Below, piece after piece: positions 9,729-18,724 of a stretch of 64,000 bases of DNA (its first letter is position 1; the number at the start of each line of letters is the position of its first letter). The position numbers were made by a program, and so were the translations under genes. Origin of the DNA: Mycobacterium pseudokansasii (GTDB lineage: Bacteria; Actinomycetota; Actinomycetes; Mycobacteriales; Mycobacteriaceae); contig NZ_UPHU01000001.1 in NCBI RefSeq assembly GCF_900566075.1, forward strand, positions 2,852,001 through 2,916,000. The letters run 5' to 3'. Under the pieces are notes generated by a model. The model was not told the origin of the DNA. It ran no database searches and saw only the letters and a program-made list of their open reading frames with translations.

Positions 9729-10595
9729 TTGTCCGACTTTGACGAACTGCTGGCGGTGCTGGATCTCCACCGGGCCGCCGACGACCGGTTCATCGGATCT
9801 CATCCCAGCAAGAACCCGCTGCGCACCTTCGGCGGGTTGCTGGTGGCGCAGTCGTTCGTCGCCAGCACCCGCACGCTGACCCGCGAAGAGCTACCGCCCA
9901 GCGCGCTCTCGGTGCATTTCATCAATGGGGGTGACACCACCAAGGACATCGAATTCCATGTGGTGCGGTTGCGCGACGAGCGGCGGTTCGCCAACCGGCG
10001 TGTCGACGCGGTACAGGACGGCATGTTGCTGTCTTCGGCGATGATCTCCTACATGTCCGGCGGTCCCGGGCTTGAGCACGCCGTGGATCCGCCGGAGGTG
10101 GACGAGCCGCACACCCGGCCGCCGATCGGCGAGCTGTTGCGCGGCTATGAGGACACCGTCCCGCACTTCGTCAACGCGTTGCAACCGATCGAGTGGCGCT
10201 ATACCAATGACCCGTCCTGGGTGATGCGGGAGAAGGGCGACCGGCTTCCTTACAACCGGGTCTGGCTCAAGGCTCTGGGCGCGATGCCCGACGACCCGGT
10301 GCTGCACACCGCGACGATGCTGTATTCCTCGGACACCACGGTCCTGGACTCGGTGATCACCACCCATGGGCTGTCGTGGGGCTTCGACCGGATTTTCGCC
10401 GCGTCCGCCAACCACTCGGTGTGGTTTCACCGCCAGGTCGACTTCGACGACTGGGTCCTTTATTCGACATCGTCACCGGTGGCCGCGGATTCGCGCGGGC
10501 TGGGTACCGGGCATTTCTTCGACCGCGGCGGGCGACTTATCGCGACCGTGGTGCAGGAGGGCGTCCTGAAATACTTTCCCGCGGCTCGCCGATAG
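9729..10595 (+). CDS. tesB: Acyl-CoA thioesterase II, double hot-dog
   Basis: A 288-residue TesB-type thioesterase, hydrolysing fatty acyl-CoA to free acid and CoA. It has two hot-dog halves: FGGLLVAQSFVAS with HFINGGDTTKDIEF (residues ~35-75), and HSVWFHRQVDFDDWVLYSTSSP with GRLIATVVQEGVLK near the C-terminus. The start is TTG, directly abutting the pykA stop with no gap, which suggests translational coupling. Location corresponds to tesB1 in M. tuberculosis. Chain-length preference is not readable. Confidence 0.93.
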   Translation: MSDFDELLAVLDLHRAADDRFIGSHPSKNPLRTFGGLLVAQSFVASTRTLTREELPPSALSVHFINGGDTTKDIEFHVVRLRDERRFANRRVDAVQDGMLLSSAMISYMSGGPGLEHAVDPPEVDEPHTRPPIGELLRGYEDTVPHFVNALQPIEWRYTNDPSWVMREKGDRLPYNRVWLKALGAMPDDPVLHTATMLYSSDTTVLDSVITTHGLSWGFDRIFAASANHSVWFHRQVDFDDWVLYSTSSPVAADSRGLGTGHFFDRGGRLIATVVQEGVLKYFPAARR

Positions 10596-10711
10596 ACAGG
10601 TCGGGTAACCGAAGGACAACCGCCCGGTTTCGGCTCAACCCGGCCACGCTGAGGCGTACCGTTCCTGGTAGCGGGTACCCTTCCGGCAGCTGAGAGGCAG
10701 GTCAGCGGGAG

Positions 10712-12133
10712 GTGAGTGTGAACGAACCGTCGGTCGATGTCGCGCCGAGGGTCCGTGCCCGTGAACGCGTCGTCGTCCACGTCGACACATTTAGGGCTCG
10801 CCTGGTCGGTGCCCTGGCGGTGTTCTGTGCGGCGTGCTGGCTCATTGCGCTGCTCGCGCATAACTACCGGCACGAGGATTGGCAGGCGGCCGGGCGGCTG
10901 AGTTGGTCGCTGACGATCCTGGCTGCGGTGGCCTTGATTGCGCGGGGCATCTTCCTCGGGCGTCCGGTCACAGCCATGCATGCGGCAGCGGCCGCGCTAT
11001 TCCTGGTCGCGGGGCTGGGCCTGCATGTGCTGTCCTTCGACCTGGCCGGTGAAACGCTGATCGCCGGATCGGGATTGGTGTTGATGTGGCCGACGTCGTC
11101 GCACCCACGACCTGGTGACTTACCCCGGGTGTGGGCATTGATCAACGCCACCAGCGAGGATCCGTTGGCGCCGTTCGCCATGCAGGCGGGTAAGTGCTAC
11201 CACTTCAGCGCGGCCGGCACCGCGGCGCTGGCATACCGGACACGGCTGGGCTTTGCGGTAGTCGCTGGGGACCCGATCGGTGACGAATCGCAGTTTCCCG
11301 AGCTGGTTGCCGACTTCGCCGCCACCTGTCATGCCCGCGGCTGGCGGATTGCGGTGCTGGCCTGCAGTGAGCGACGGCTGAGTCTGTGGACCGACCCCGC
11401 CGTGCCCGGACGGTCGCTGCGGGCGGTACCCATCGGGCGAGACGTCGTCATCGATGTGCCCAACTTCGCGATGGTGGGCCGCAAGTTTCGCAACCTGCGT
11501 CAGGCCGTCAAACGGACCCATAACGCCGGCATCACCACCGAGATCGTGGCGGAGCAGGAACTCGACGACAAGCAGCGCGCAGAGCTGACCGAGATGCTGC
11601 TGGCGTCATCCAAGGGGGCGCGCACCGACCGCGGCTTCTGCATGAGCCTGGACGGCGTACTGGAAGGCAAATACCCAGGCGTTCAGCTGATCATCGCCAG
11701 GGACGCTTCGGGGCGGGTGCAGGGCTTCGACCGATTCACGATCGCGGGCGGCGGCAGTGATTTCTCCCTCGACGTGCCGTGGCGGCGCAGTGGTGCCCCG
11801 AACGGGATCGACGAGCGGCTCAGCGTCGACATGATCACCGCTGCCAAAGAGGCTGGCGCGCAACGGCTCTCGCTGGCATTCGCGGCTTTCCCGGAGATCT
11901 TCGACGCGGCGCACCGGAGCCGCGCGCAACGCTTGTTCTACCTGCTGATCCATCTGCTTGACCCGTTCATTTCCCTGGAGTCCTTGTACCGGTACCTGTG
12001 CAAGTTCCACGCAGTGGCCGAACGGCGCTATGCGCTGGTCTCGTTGACCCAGATCGTTCCGCTGCTGCTGGTGCTGCTCTCCCTGGAATTCATGCCGCGG
12101 CGCCGAGGGCTACCCGAAGGGTCACGCCGGTGA
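10712..12133 (+). CDS. DUF2156 membrane protein, LysX/MprF N-domain relative (Rv1619-like)
   Basis: A 473-residue protein. Residues ~25-130 hold several membrane helices (VGALAVFCAACWLIALLA; LSWSLTILAAVALIARGIF; AAALFLVAGLGLHVL). Residues ~170-430 are a GNAT-like DUF2156 domain: GFAVVAGDPIGDESQFPELV, KFRNLRQAVKRTHNAGITT and GAQRLSLAFAAFPEIFDAA. These align by eye with the central domain of LysX in this window. The C-terminus has another hydrophobic segment (IVPLLLVLLSLEF). An aminoacyl-phospholipid synthase-type role is possible, but the attached tRNA synthetase of LysX is absent, so the activity is unknown. Its stop overlaps the convergent cydC stop by 12 bases. Confidence 0.85.
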   Translation: MSVNEPSVDVAPRVRARERVVVHVDTFRARLVGALAVFCAACWLIALLAHNYRHEDWQAAGRLSWSLTILAAVALIARGIFLGRPVTAMHAAAAALFLVAGLGLHVLSFDLAGETLIAGSGLVLMWPTSSHPRPGDLPRVWALINATSEDPLAPFAMQAGKCYHFSAAGTAALAYRTRLGFAVVAGDPIGDESQFPELVADFAATCHARGWRIAVLACSERRLSLWTDPAVPGRSLRAVPIGRDVVIDVPNFAMVGRKFRNLRQAVKRTHNAGITTEIVAEQELDDKQRAELTEMLLASSKGARTDRGFCMSLDGVLEGKYPGVQLIIARDASGRVQGFDRFTIAGGGSDFSLDVPWRRSGAPNGIDERLSVDMITAAKEAGAQRLSLAFAAFPEIFDAAHRSRAQRLFYLLIHLLDPFISLESLYRYLCKFHAVAERRYALVSLTQIVPLLLVLLSLEFMPRRRGLPEGSRR

Positions 12134-13768
12134 GTCGACGCGCAGCCGGGCGCAGTGAATGTCTTCGGGCAGGTGGTGGGTAGCCACCACAATCGTCTTG
12201 TCGCCCAGAATCGGTCCGGGGCCGGGCACCAGCAAATCGCGCAGGACGGCCTCGGCGTCGGTCGCGTCAAGGTGCTCGGTTGGCTCGTCCAGCAGCACAA
12301 TGCGGGCGGGGGAGAGCACCGCCCGCGCGAGCAGCAGCCGTCGGCGTTGCCCTGCTGAAAGTCCTTGCGCGCCACCGATCAACACCGTCGACAAGCCCTC
12401 GGGCAGGCCGGCCAGCCAGCCGCCGAGGCCGACCTTCGCCAAGGCGGCCGTCAATTCGTCATCGCCGCAATCGCTGCGGACGACCAGCAAGTTGTCCCGT
12501 ACCGTGGTGGCGAAGACATGTGCGTCTTCAGCGAAAAAGGTGACGGCTCTTCGCAGTTCGGCTTCATCGAAACGGCTCACGTCGATTTCGTCCACGAGCA
12601 CCCGGCCACGCAGCGGCGGCAGCAGTCCCGCGAATGTCATCAGCAGCGTCGTCTTGCCGGAGCCGCTGGCGCCGGTGACAGCAAGCCGGGCGCCCGGTGG
12701 CAGGTCGACCAACGCCCGGGCTGACCGCGCCTGGACGTGACCGAACCACACATCGGCGGACAGACGCCCGGTGACCGCGCTGCCCGCTGGTGTTGTGGCT
12801 GCCTCATCGAGGCGGTTGGGCGGCGCCAGGTCGAGCAGCCGCCGAGCGGCGATGCGTGACCGGGTCAACTGCACCGCGGCCGCCGGCAGTGCGTTGGTGG
12901 CCTCGAAGGCCGACAATGGCAACAACATCAACACGGCCAGGGTCGTCGGCGCGACCGTGGGTGCCATGCCGATCCCCGCCGCCACCGCACCCAACACACT
13001 GACCCCGATCGCGGCGGTCGGTATCGCCTCGGCGATCGCCGCCGGCCTGGCCGCGTTGTCGAGGGCCTGACCCCAAGTACGTTGTCGCCGTTGGGATTCG
13101 GCAATGACGTCCGGCAGGACCCCGGCGACCCGAAGCTCGGGTGCATGGTCGAGTGCGGCCATCGCCGACGTGTCGCGTCCGCCATGATGTCGGCGGGCCA
13201 GCGCTTCGTGTTCGACGGCGGCTCTGCCGGCAAACCAGGGCGCGACAGCCCCGGCCACCAGCAGGCACATCGCCAGCACCGCTGCAGCCGGCACCGAAAT
13301 GATCGCGACGGCGGTGGTCGCGGCCAGCGCCAGTACTGCAGCGACGCCGATCGGTACCACCGCGCGCACCACCATGTCGGCCACGGTGTCGACGTCGGCA
13401 CCGACACGGGCCACCACCTCGCCGCTGTGCAGCCGGACCGCGGCGGCCGGCGGCCCCGCGGCCAGCCGGTGGTAGATCCGGGCGCGGGCGGCGCCGGCCG
13501 CGCGCAGCGCGGCGTCGTGGGTGGCAAGTCGCGCGCAGTAGTGCAGGATCCCGCGCGAAATCGCGAACGTCCGCACCGCGACGACCGCGATGGACAAGTC
13601 CAGCACGGGCGGCATCTGCCAGGCGCGGGTGATCAACCATGCCGAAACGCCGGCCAGGGCCAGGCCGCTGCCCAGCGACAACGCCGCCAAAGCAATCGCG
13701 GCCAGGACGCGCCCGAGTCGAGGACGCAGCAGGTCATAGCCGGCCAGCAGCGGATCAGACCGGGGCAT
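12122..13768 (-). CDS. cydC: ABC exporter CydC, cytochrome bd assembly
   Basis: One half of the heterodimeric CydDC ABC transporter, which exports reductants or haem-related compounds needed to assemble cytochrome bd. The product is about 548 residues, with a six-helix membrane domain then an ATPase with Walker A GASGSGKTTLL, signature LSAGQRRRLLLARAV and Walker B IVLLDEPTEHLD. I chose ATG at 13768 (MPRSDPLLAGYDLLRPR): it overlaps the cydD stop in the usual way, while the longer open frame to 13858 runs into the end of cydD and gives a peptide unlike the family. Last gene of cydABDC. Confidence 0.95.
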   Translation of the reverse strand: MPRSDPLLAGYDLLRPRLGRVLAAIALAALSLGSGLALAGVSAWLITRAWQMPPVLDLSIAVVAVRTFAISRGILHYCARLATHDAALRAAGAARARIYHRLAAGPPAAAVRLHSGEVVARVGADVDTVADMVVRAVVPIGVAAVLALAATTAVAIISVPAAAVLAMCLLVAGAVAPWFAGRAAVEHEALARRHHGGRDTSAMAALDHAPELRVAGVLPDVIAESQRRQRTWGQALDNAARPAAIAEAIPTAAIGVSVLGAVAAGIGMAPTVAPTTLAVLMLLPLSAFEATNALPAAAVQLTRSRIAARRLLDLAPPNRLDEAATTPAGSAVTGRLSADVWFGHVQARSARALVDLPPGARLAVTGASGSGKTTLLMTFAGLLPPLRGRVLVDEIDVSRFDEAELRRAVTFFAEDAHVFATTVRDNLLVVRSDCGDDELTAALAKVGLGGWLAGLPEGLSTVLIGGAQGLSAGQRRRLLLARAVLSPARIVLLDEPTEHLDATDAEAVLRDLLVPGPGPILGDKTIVVATHHLPEDIHCARLRVDSPA

Positions 13769-15344
13769 AGCCAACCTCGCTGCCGGCGGTGACCTCGACG
13801 ACCCGGTCACCGATGGCCACAACGGGTGCCCGGTGGCCGACGACCACCACCGTCGCACCCTGGCGGGCCCGTTCGACGACGGCCCGCAACACCCGGTCCT
13901 CGGTGTCGGCGTCCAGGTGTGCGGTGGGTTCGTCGAGCAACAGCACCGGGGCGGTGGATCCGAGGGCTCGGGCCAGTCCGAGGCGCTGGCGTTGCCCCAG
14001 CGACAAGCCGATGCCGCCGCGGCCGAGCGTGGTGTTCAATCCGTCGGGTAGCTCGGCCAGTACTGTATCGAAGCCTGCTGCGGTGCAAGCCTTGTCGAGG
14101 TCCTCGAGATCACCGAGCAGCAGCAGGTTGTCGCGAACGGTACCCGGAATCAGCACCGGGCGTTGCGGTAGCCAGGATAACTGCCGCCACCAGTCGGCGG
14201 GGTCCAAGTCGCGGACATCGATTCCGGCGACGGTGACCCGTCCCGACGACGGCACGGTGATGCCCGCTATCGTCTGCAGGGCGGTGCTCTTGCCCGCGCC
14301 GTTTCGCCCGGTCAGTACCGTCACTCGGCTGGGTTCGAGCACCGCGGTCAGGTCATCCGGCGATCGGCCGTCTCTGCTTGCGACGCTGAGGTTTTCGATG
14401 CGGATCAGGGCTCCGCGGGCCGCCACCGTGCGGGTGCCCGCCGAAGCGGGCGCCGGCTGGCCGATGAGCGCGAAAGCCTGGTCGGCCGCGGTCTTGCCGT
14501 CTTGGGCGGCATGAAATTCCACGCCGATGCGCCGCAGCGGCCAATAGACGTCAGGCGCCAGCAGCAGTACCGTCAACCCGGCCGCCAGGCTCATCTGGCC
14601 GAACACCAGGCGAAGACCGATGCTCACCGCAACCAGGGCCACGCCCAGCGTGGCCAGCAGTTCGAGCACCAACGCCGACAGGAAGGCGACCCGCAGCGTG
14701 GCCATCGCCGAACGCCGATGGGCCGCACCGAGTTCTGCGATGCGCTGCTCCGGTCCCACTGCGCGGCCCAGCGCCCGCAGGGTGGGGATGCCGGCGATCA
14801 GGTCCAGTAGCCGGGCCTGCAGCGTGCCCATCGCGGCCAGCGCGGCTGCCGACCGATCGGCGGTCGCCAGTCCGATCAACACCATGAAGATCGGAATCAG
14901 CGGCAGCGTGATCACCACGATCACCGTCGATTTCACATCGTAGAGCGCGATGACCGCGACGGTGGCCGGCGTCAGAATCATCGCAAGAAGCAAGGCGGGC
15001 AGGTAACCGGTAAAGTACGGGCGCAGTCCGTCCAGTCCGCGCGTGACCAGCACCGCCGCGGCATCCCGCTGTGCCGCAACCTGCCTGGGCTGGAGGCCGG
15101 TTACTGCCGTCAGCAGCTGGCCGCTGAGATCCGCGATCACCGCGCTGGCTCCCCGCTGCCCCAGACGTGCCTGCAGCCAGTGAATCACGGCGCGGATTGT
15201 CCACAGCGCCAACAATATTGTCAGCGGTCCCAGCCAGCAGCCTAGGTGTCGAGTCGAGGGATCGGCCACGACCCGCGCCACGATTCCCGCCAGGACCACC
15301 GCCGAGCCGATCGCACAACCGGATATCGCCACTCCACACGCCAC
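13755..15344 (-). CDS. cydD: ABC exporter CydD, cytochrome bd assembly
   Basis: Partner of CydC. It has Walker A GRNGAGKSTALQ, signature LSLGQRQRLGLARAL and Walker B PVLLLDEPTAHLD, preceded by a membrane domain. The annotated start is GTG at 15344 (529 residues). However, the same frame stays open upstream to about 15434 and translates to plausible N-terminal residues (SARAPLDPRLWRASSALRRH). No ATG, GTG or TTG occurs there; a CTG overlaps the cydB stop as CTGA. The true start may therefore be a rare CTG at 15434, giving about 559 residues. The 3' end overlaps cydC by 14 bases. Confidence 0.94.
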   Translation of the reverse strand: MACGVAISGCAIGSAVVLAGIVARVVADPSTRHLGCWLGPLTILLALWTIRAVIHWLQARLGQRGASAVIADLSGQLLTAVTGLQPRQVAAQRDAAAVLVTRGLDGLRPYFTGYLPALLLAMILTPATVAVIALYDVKSTVIVVITLPLIPIFMVLIGLATADRSAAALAAMGTLQARLLDLIAGIPTLRALGRAVGPEQRIAELGAAHRRSAMATLRVAFLSALVLELLATLGVALVAVSIGLRLVFGQMSLAAGLTVLLLAPDVYWPLRRIGVEFHAAQDGKTAADQAFALIGQPAPASAGTRTVAARGALIRIENLSVASRDGRSPDDLTAVLEPSRVTVLTGRNGAGKSTALQTIAGITVPSSGRVTVAGIDVRDLDPADWWRQLSWLPQRPVLIPGTVRDNLLLLGDLEDLDKACTAAGFDTVLAELPDGLNTTLGRGGIGLSLGQRQRLGLARALGSTAPVLLLDEPTAHLDADTEDRVLRAVVERARQGATVVVVGHRAPVVAIGDRVVEVTAGSEVGYAPV

Positions 15345-15430
15345 CGCGGCGATCAGGTGGCGGCGCAGGGCCGACGATGCCCGCCACAGCCGCGGATCCA
15401 GCGGCGCCCGGGCCGATTTATCCGTTGCGC

Positions 15431-16471
15431 TCAGGACGTGCGCCTCGCCAGACCGATGGACGGAGGTATCCGGTCAGCCGAAATGCGTTGCCGGAACACC
15501 CAGTACGTCCAGGCCTGGTACACCACCGTCAGCGGCGCGAAAATGGCCGTCACCCAGGTCATGATCTTCAGGGTGTACGGCGTCGACGAAGCGTTGTAGA
15601 TCGTGACGTTCCACTGCTCGTTCAGCGTCGACGGCACCAGGTTCGGGTACAGCACGCCGAACAACAACACCACCACGGCCGCGACGACCACCAACGTGCT
15701 CAGGAACGCAAACCCGTCGGATGCCCGCCGCCATACCAGCAGTACGGCGGCCACCTGGGCGATCACCGCCACGCCCAGTGCCGCCCAGGTCCATTGCTTG
15801 CCATACGCCAGCTGGGTCCACACTCCGAACCCCCCAACCAGCACCGTCGCCGCCAGAGCGAGCCACAGCGCGATCCGGTAGGCGCTGTCGCGGATCGGCC
15901 CTGCGGTTTTCAAGGCGATGAACACCGCGCCGTATTGCAGGAACAACCCTGCGGTGGCGAGGCCGCCCAATAGTGTGTAAGCGCTGAGCACATCGCCGAT
16001 GCCCAGATGCACGTGAGCGTCGCCGTCGACCGGGAGTCCGCGCACCAGGATGGCGAACGCGACGCCCCACAGGACAGCGGGCAGCCAAGACCCCGCGGCG
16101 ATACCGAAATCTGCCCACGCCCGCCATTTGGTGTCGTCGACCTTGCCGCGCCATTCGATGGCCACCGCGCGCAGGATCATGCCGAACAAGATGGCCAGCA
16201 GCGGCAAATACAACGCCGAGAATACTGTCGCGTACCAGCCGGGAAACGCGGCGAACATTCCCGCGCCCGCGGTGAGCAGCCAGACCTCGTTACCGTCCCA
16301 GACCGGGCCGATGGTGTTCAGTACAGCTCGCCTTTGGATTTCAGGATCGCCCGGGGCCACCCGAGCCAGCGGCTCCATGAGCATGCCAACACCGAAGTCG
16401 AATCCCTCGAGAACCAAGAAACCGAGGAACAGCACCCCGATGACAGCGAACCACAATTGTTGGAGTCCCAC
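15431..16471 (-). CDS. cydB: Cytochrome bd ubiquinol oxidase subunit II
   Basis: CydB is the second core subunit of cytochrome bd, a high-affinity terminal oxidase used under low oxygen. The 346-residue protein begins MGLQQLWFAVIGVLFLGFLV and carries the family segments GFDFGVGMLMEP, GPVWDGNEVWLLTAGAGMFAAFPGWYA and about eight membrane helices. It follows cydA by about 30 bases and is followed by cydD, so all four cyd genes form one minus-strand operon. Confidence 0.97.
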   Translation of the reverse strand: MGLQQLWFAVIGVLFLGFLVLEGFDFGVGMLMEPLARVAPGDPEIQRRAVLNTIGPVWDGNEVWLLTAGAGMFAAFPGWYATVFSALYLPLLAILFGMILRAVAIEWRGKVDDTKWRAWADFGIAAGSWLPAVLWGVAFAILVRGLPVDGDAHVHLGIGDVLSAYTLLGGLATAGLFLQYGAVFIALKTAGPIRDSAYRIALWLALAATVLVGGFGVWTQLAYGKQWTWAALGVAVIAQVAAVLLVWRRASDGFAFLSTLVVVAAVVVLLFGVLYPNLVPSTLNEQWNVTIYNASSTPYTLKIMTWVTAIFAPLTVVYQAWTYWVFRQRISADRIPPSIGLARRTS

Positions 16472-16501
16472 CGGGTCATCTCCCTTCTGGGTCAGTGGGT
16501 G

Positions 16502-17959
16502 TCAGTAAGCGAACGACAACGGTGCCACTTCGTCGCTGCCAGGCGTCGCAGCCGCCGCCGGCTCCGCGTCGTGCTCCTGCGGCCCCTCGACGACATAGCG
16601 CTTGAGCAGCCAGAACCATATGACCGCGAGCACCGCGTAGACCAGCGTGAACGTCATCAATGAGGTGACGACCAAGCCGAACGGGTGGTTGGAGACAGCG
16701 GTTGCGACGGTGAGTCGAACCTGTTGGTCGCCGGTCGGGTTGGGAGCCACGATCCAGGGCTGACGGCCCATCTCGGTGAAAACCCATCCGAACATGTTGG
16801 CCAGGAACGGCGCGGGAATCGTGAAAAGCGCAAACCAGGCGAACCACCGCCGTCCCGGGATCCGTCCGCCGCGGGTCAGCCACAGGGCCAGCAACGCGAA
16901 CAGCACCGGAATCGCGAGGAACCCGATCATCGCGCGAAATGACCAGTAGGTGACGAATAGATTGGGCCGGTAATCATTGGGGCCGAATCGTTGGTTGTAG
17001 TCCTGCTGCAAATTGCGGACACCTTGCAACGTGACACCGGTGGTTTGGCCCTGGGCGAGGTACGGCAGCACGTAGGGCACCTCGAGGACCCGGGTGAGGC
17101 TGTCGCAATTGTTTTGCCGGCCGACCGTCAGGATGGAAAAGTCCGGATCGGTCTGGGTGTCGCACAGCGATTCCGCGGACGCCATTTTCATCGGTTGCTG
17201 CGTAAACATCAGCTTGCCCTGGTGGTCACCGGTGAAGAACAAGCCGACGGTGGCGACCAGCGCAACCCAACAGCCCAGGATGGTCGCCGGGCGATACATG
17301 GCGCGGGTGCCGGGCCCGACGGGGGCGGTGTTCGAACGCACCAGCCACCATGCGCTGACCGCGGCGACAAAGGTTCCTGCGGTGAGCAACGAACCGGCTA
17401 CGGTGTGTGAAAATGCCGCTATCGCAGTGTTATTGGTGAGTAGCGCGGTGATGCTGTTCAGCTCTGCGCGTTTGGTGGCCGGGTTGTAATGCGCCCCCAC
17501 CGGGTGCTGCATGAACGAGTTCGCGGAGATGATGAAGAATGCGGAGACGTTGACCGCGATCGCGACGATCCAGATGCAGGCCAGGTGGACCAATCGGGGC
17601 AGCCTGCTCCAACCGAAGATCCACAGTCCGAGGAACGTCGATTCGAAGAAGAAGGCCATTAGGCCTTCCATTGCCAGCGGGGCGCCGAAGATGTCGCCGA
17701 CGAATCGGGAATATTCGGACCAATTCATTCCGAACTGAAATTCCTGCACGATCCCGGTGGCCACGCCGATGGCGAAGTTGATCAGGAACAACTTCCCGAA
17801 GAACTTGGTCAGCCGATACCAGGCCGTATTACCGGTGACCACCCACACCGTTTGCATCACGGCAAGCAGCGGGGCCAGGCCGATGGTGAGCGGCACGAAG
17901 ATGAAGTGGTAGACGGTAGTGATACCGAACTGCCAGCGCGAAATATCGACGACATTCAT
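16502..17959 (-). CDS. cydA: Cytochrome bd ubiquinol oxidase subunit I
   Basis: CydA binds haems b558, b595 and d and oxidises quinol. Its 485 residues include the N-terminal haem-ligand histidine in FGITTVYHFIFVPLTIGLAP and the quinol-site motif EMGRQPWIV at about residue 400. A long periplasmic Q-loop region lies between (GDHQGKLMFTQQPMKMASAE, DYNQRFGPNDYRPN). About nine membrane helices are evident. It heads the cydABDC operon. About 100 bases separate its start from the stop of the upstream HdeD-like gene on the same strand; no clear operator was recognised there. Confidence 0.97.
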   Translation of the reverse strand: MNVVDISRWQFGITTVYHFIFVPLTIGLAPLLAVMQTVWVVTGNTAWYRLTKFFGKLFLINFAIGVATGIVQEFQFGMNWSEYSRFVGDIFGAPLAMEGLMAFFFESTFLGLWIFGWSRLPRLVHLACIWIVAIAVNVSAFFIISANSFMQHPVGAHYNPATKRAELNSITALLTNNTAIAAFSHTVAGSLLTAGTFVAAVSAWWLVRSNTAPVGPGTRAMYRPATILGCWVALVATVGLFFTGDHQGKLMFTQQPMKMASAESLCDTQTDPDFSILTVGRQNNCDSLTRVLEVPYVLPYLAQGQTTGVTLQGVRNLQQDYNQRFGPNDYRPNLFVTYWSFRAMIGFLAIPVLFALLALWLTRGGRIPGRRWFAWFALFTIPAPFLANMFGWVFTEMGRQPWIVAPNPTGDQQVRLTVATAVSNHPFGLVVTSLMTFTLVYAVLAVIWFWLLKRYVVEGPQEHDAEPAAAATPGSDEVAPLSFAY

Positions 17960-18056
17960 CTGTCATCTCCCGGGATGCAGGCCTTACAGCGGGCTACGAC
18001 GAAGTGTAGTAGAGGTATCGGCGTTGACGCGAGTTGAGTGATGCTTATCGGAGGAT

Positions 18057-18647
18057 TTATAGCCCCAGTGTCTTGGCCGCCTTACGGATGCCGAACGCCG
18101 ACACGATCTCGCAGGCGCCGATGATGACCAGCCACACACCCACGACGATGGCCAACGTGATGATCGACTCGAACGGCGCGGCCATCACCACCACGCCGGC
18201 GATCAGGCTGATAACGCCGACGAAGATCTGCCATCCGCGTCCAGGCAGGGTCGGGTCGTTGATCGCGGACACGGTTGTGGCGACGCCGCGGAAGATGAAC
18301 CCGATGCCGATCCAGATGGCCAGCAGCAGGACCGCGTTGCCGAAATGGCGGAACGCCAAGAGGGCCAGGATCAGTGAGGCAGCGCCGCTGATGAACAACA
18401 GGATCCGGCTGCCGGCCGAAACGTGCAGGCTGAACGCGAAGACAACCTGCGCGATGCCGGTCACGACGAGGTAGACGCCGAATGCGACGGCGGCCACCAG
18501 GACCGATATTCCGGGCCAGACCAGGATCACAACGCCGAGGACCAGCGACAGGAGTCCCGACAACAGCGTCGATTTCCACAGATGCGGCAACAAGCGGGGG
18601 ACAGGGCCCGAGACTGGTGTGGTTTGCATGGCACCAGTGTGACGCAT
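18057..18647 (-). CDS. HdeD-family (DUF308) membrane protein (Rv1624c-like)
   Basis: A 196-residue protein made almost entirely of six membrane helices in three pairs. These show the internal DUF308 repeat: LVLGVVILVWPGISVLVAAVAFGVYLVV, LRVLLFISGAASLILALLAF-like and GVISLIAGVVVMAAPFESIITL. This three-fold repeat is characteristic of HdeD-like proteins. The function is not established; HdeD is linked to acid stress in enterobacteria. The start at 18647 gives MRHTGAMQTTPVSG; the second Met, six codons in, is an equally good start. It lies upstream of cydA on the same strand. Confidence 0.86.
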   Translation of the reverse strand: MRHTGAMQTTPVSGPVPRLLPHLWKSTLLSGLLSLVLGVVILVWPGISVLVAAVAFGVYLVVTGIAQVVFAFSLHVSAGSRILLFISGAASLILALLAFRHFGNAVLLLAIWIGIGFIFRGVATTVSAINDPTLPGRGWQIFVGVISLIAGVVVMAAPFESIITLAIVVGVWLVIIGACEIVSAFGIRKAAKTLGL

Positions 18648-18724
18648 GTGACGGTTTTGGCATAGAGGTGAACCACCGGTGGTTGCGGGTCCGGTGACGT
18701 TTCAGAATGCGTTGCAGAGACGTT

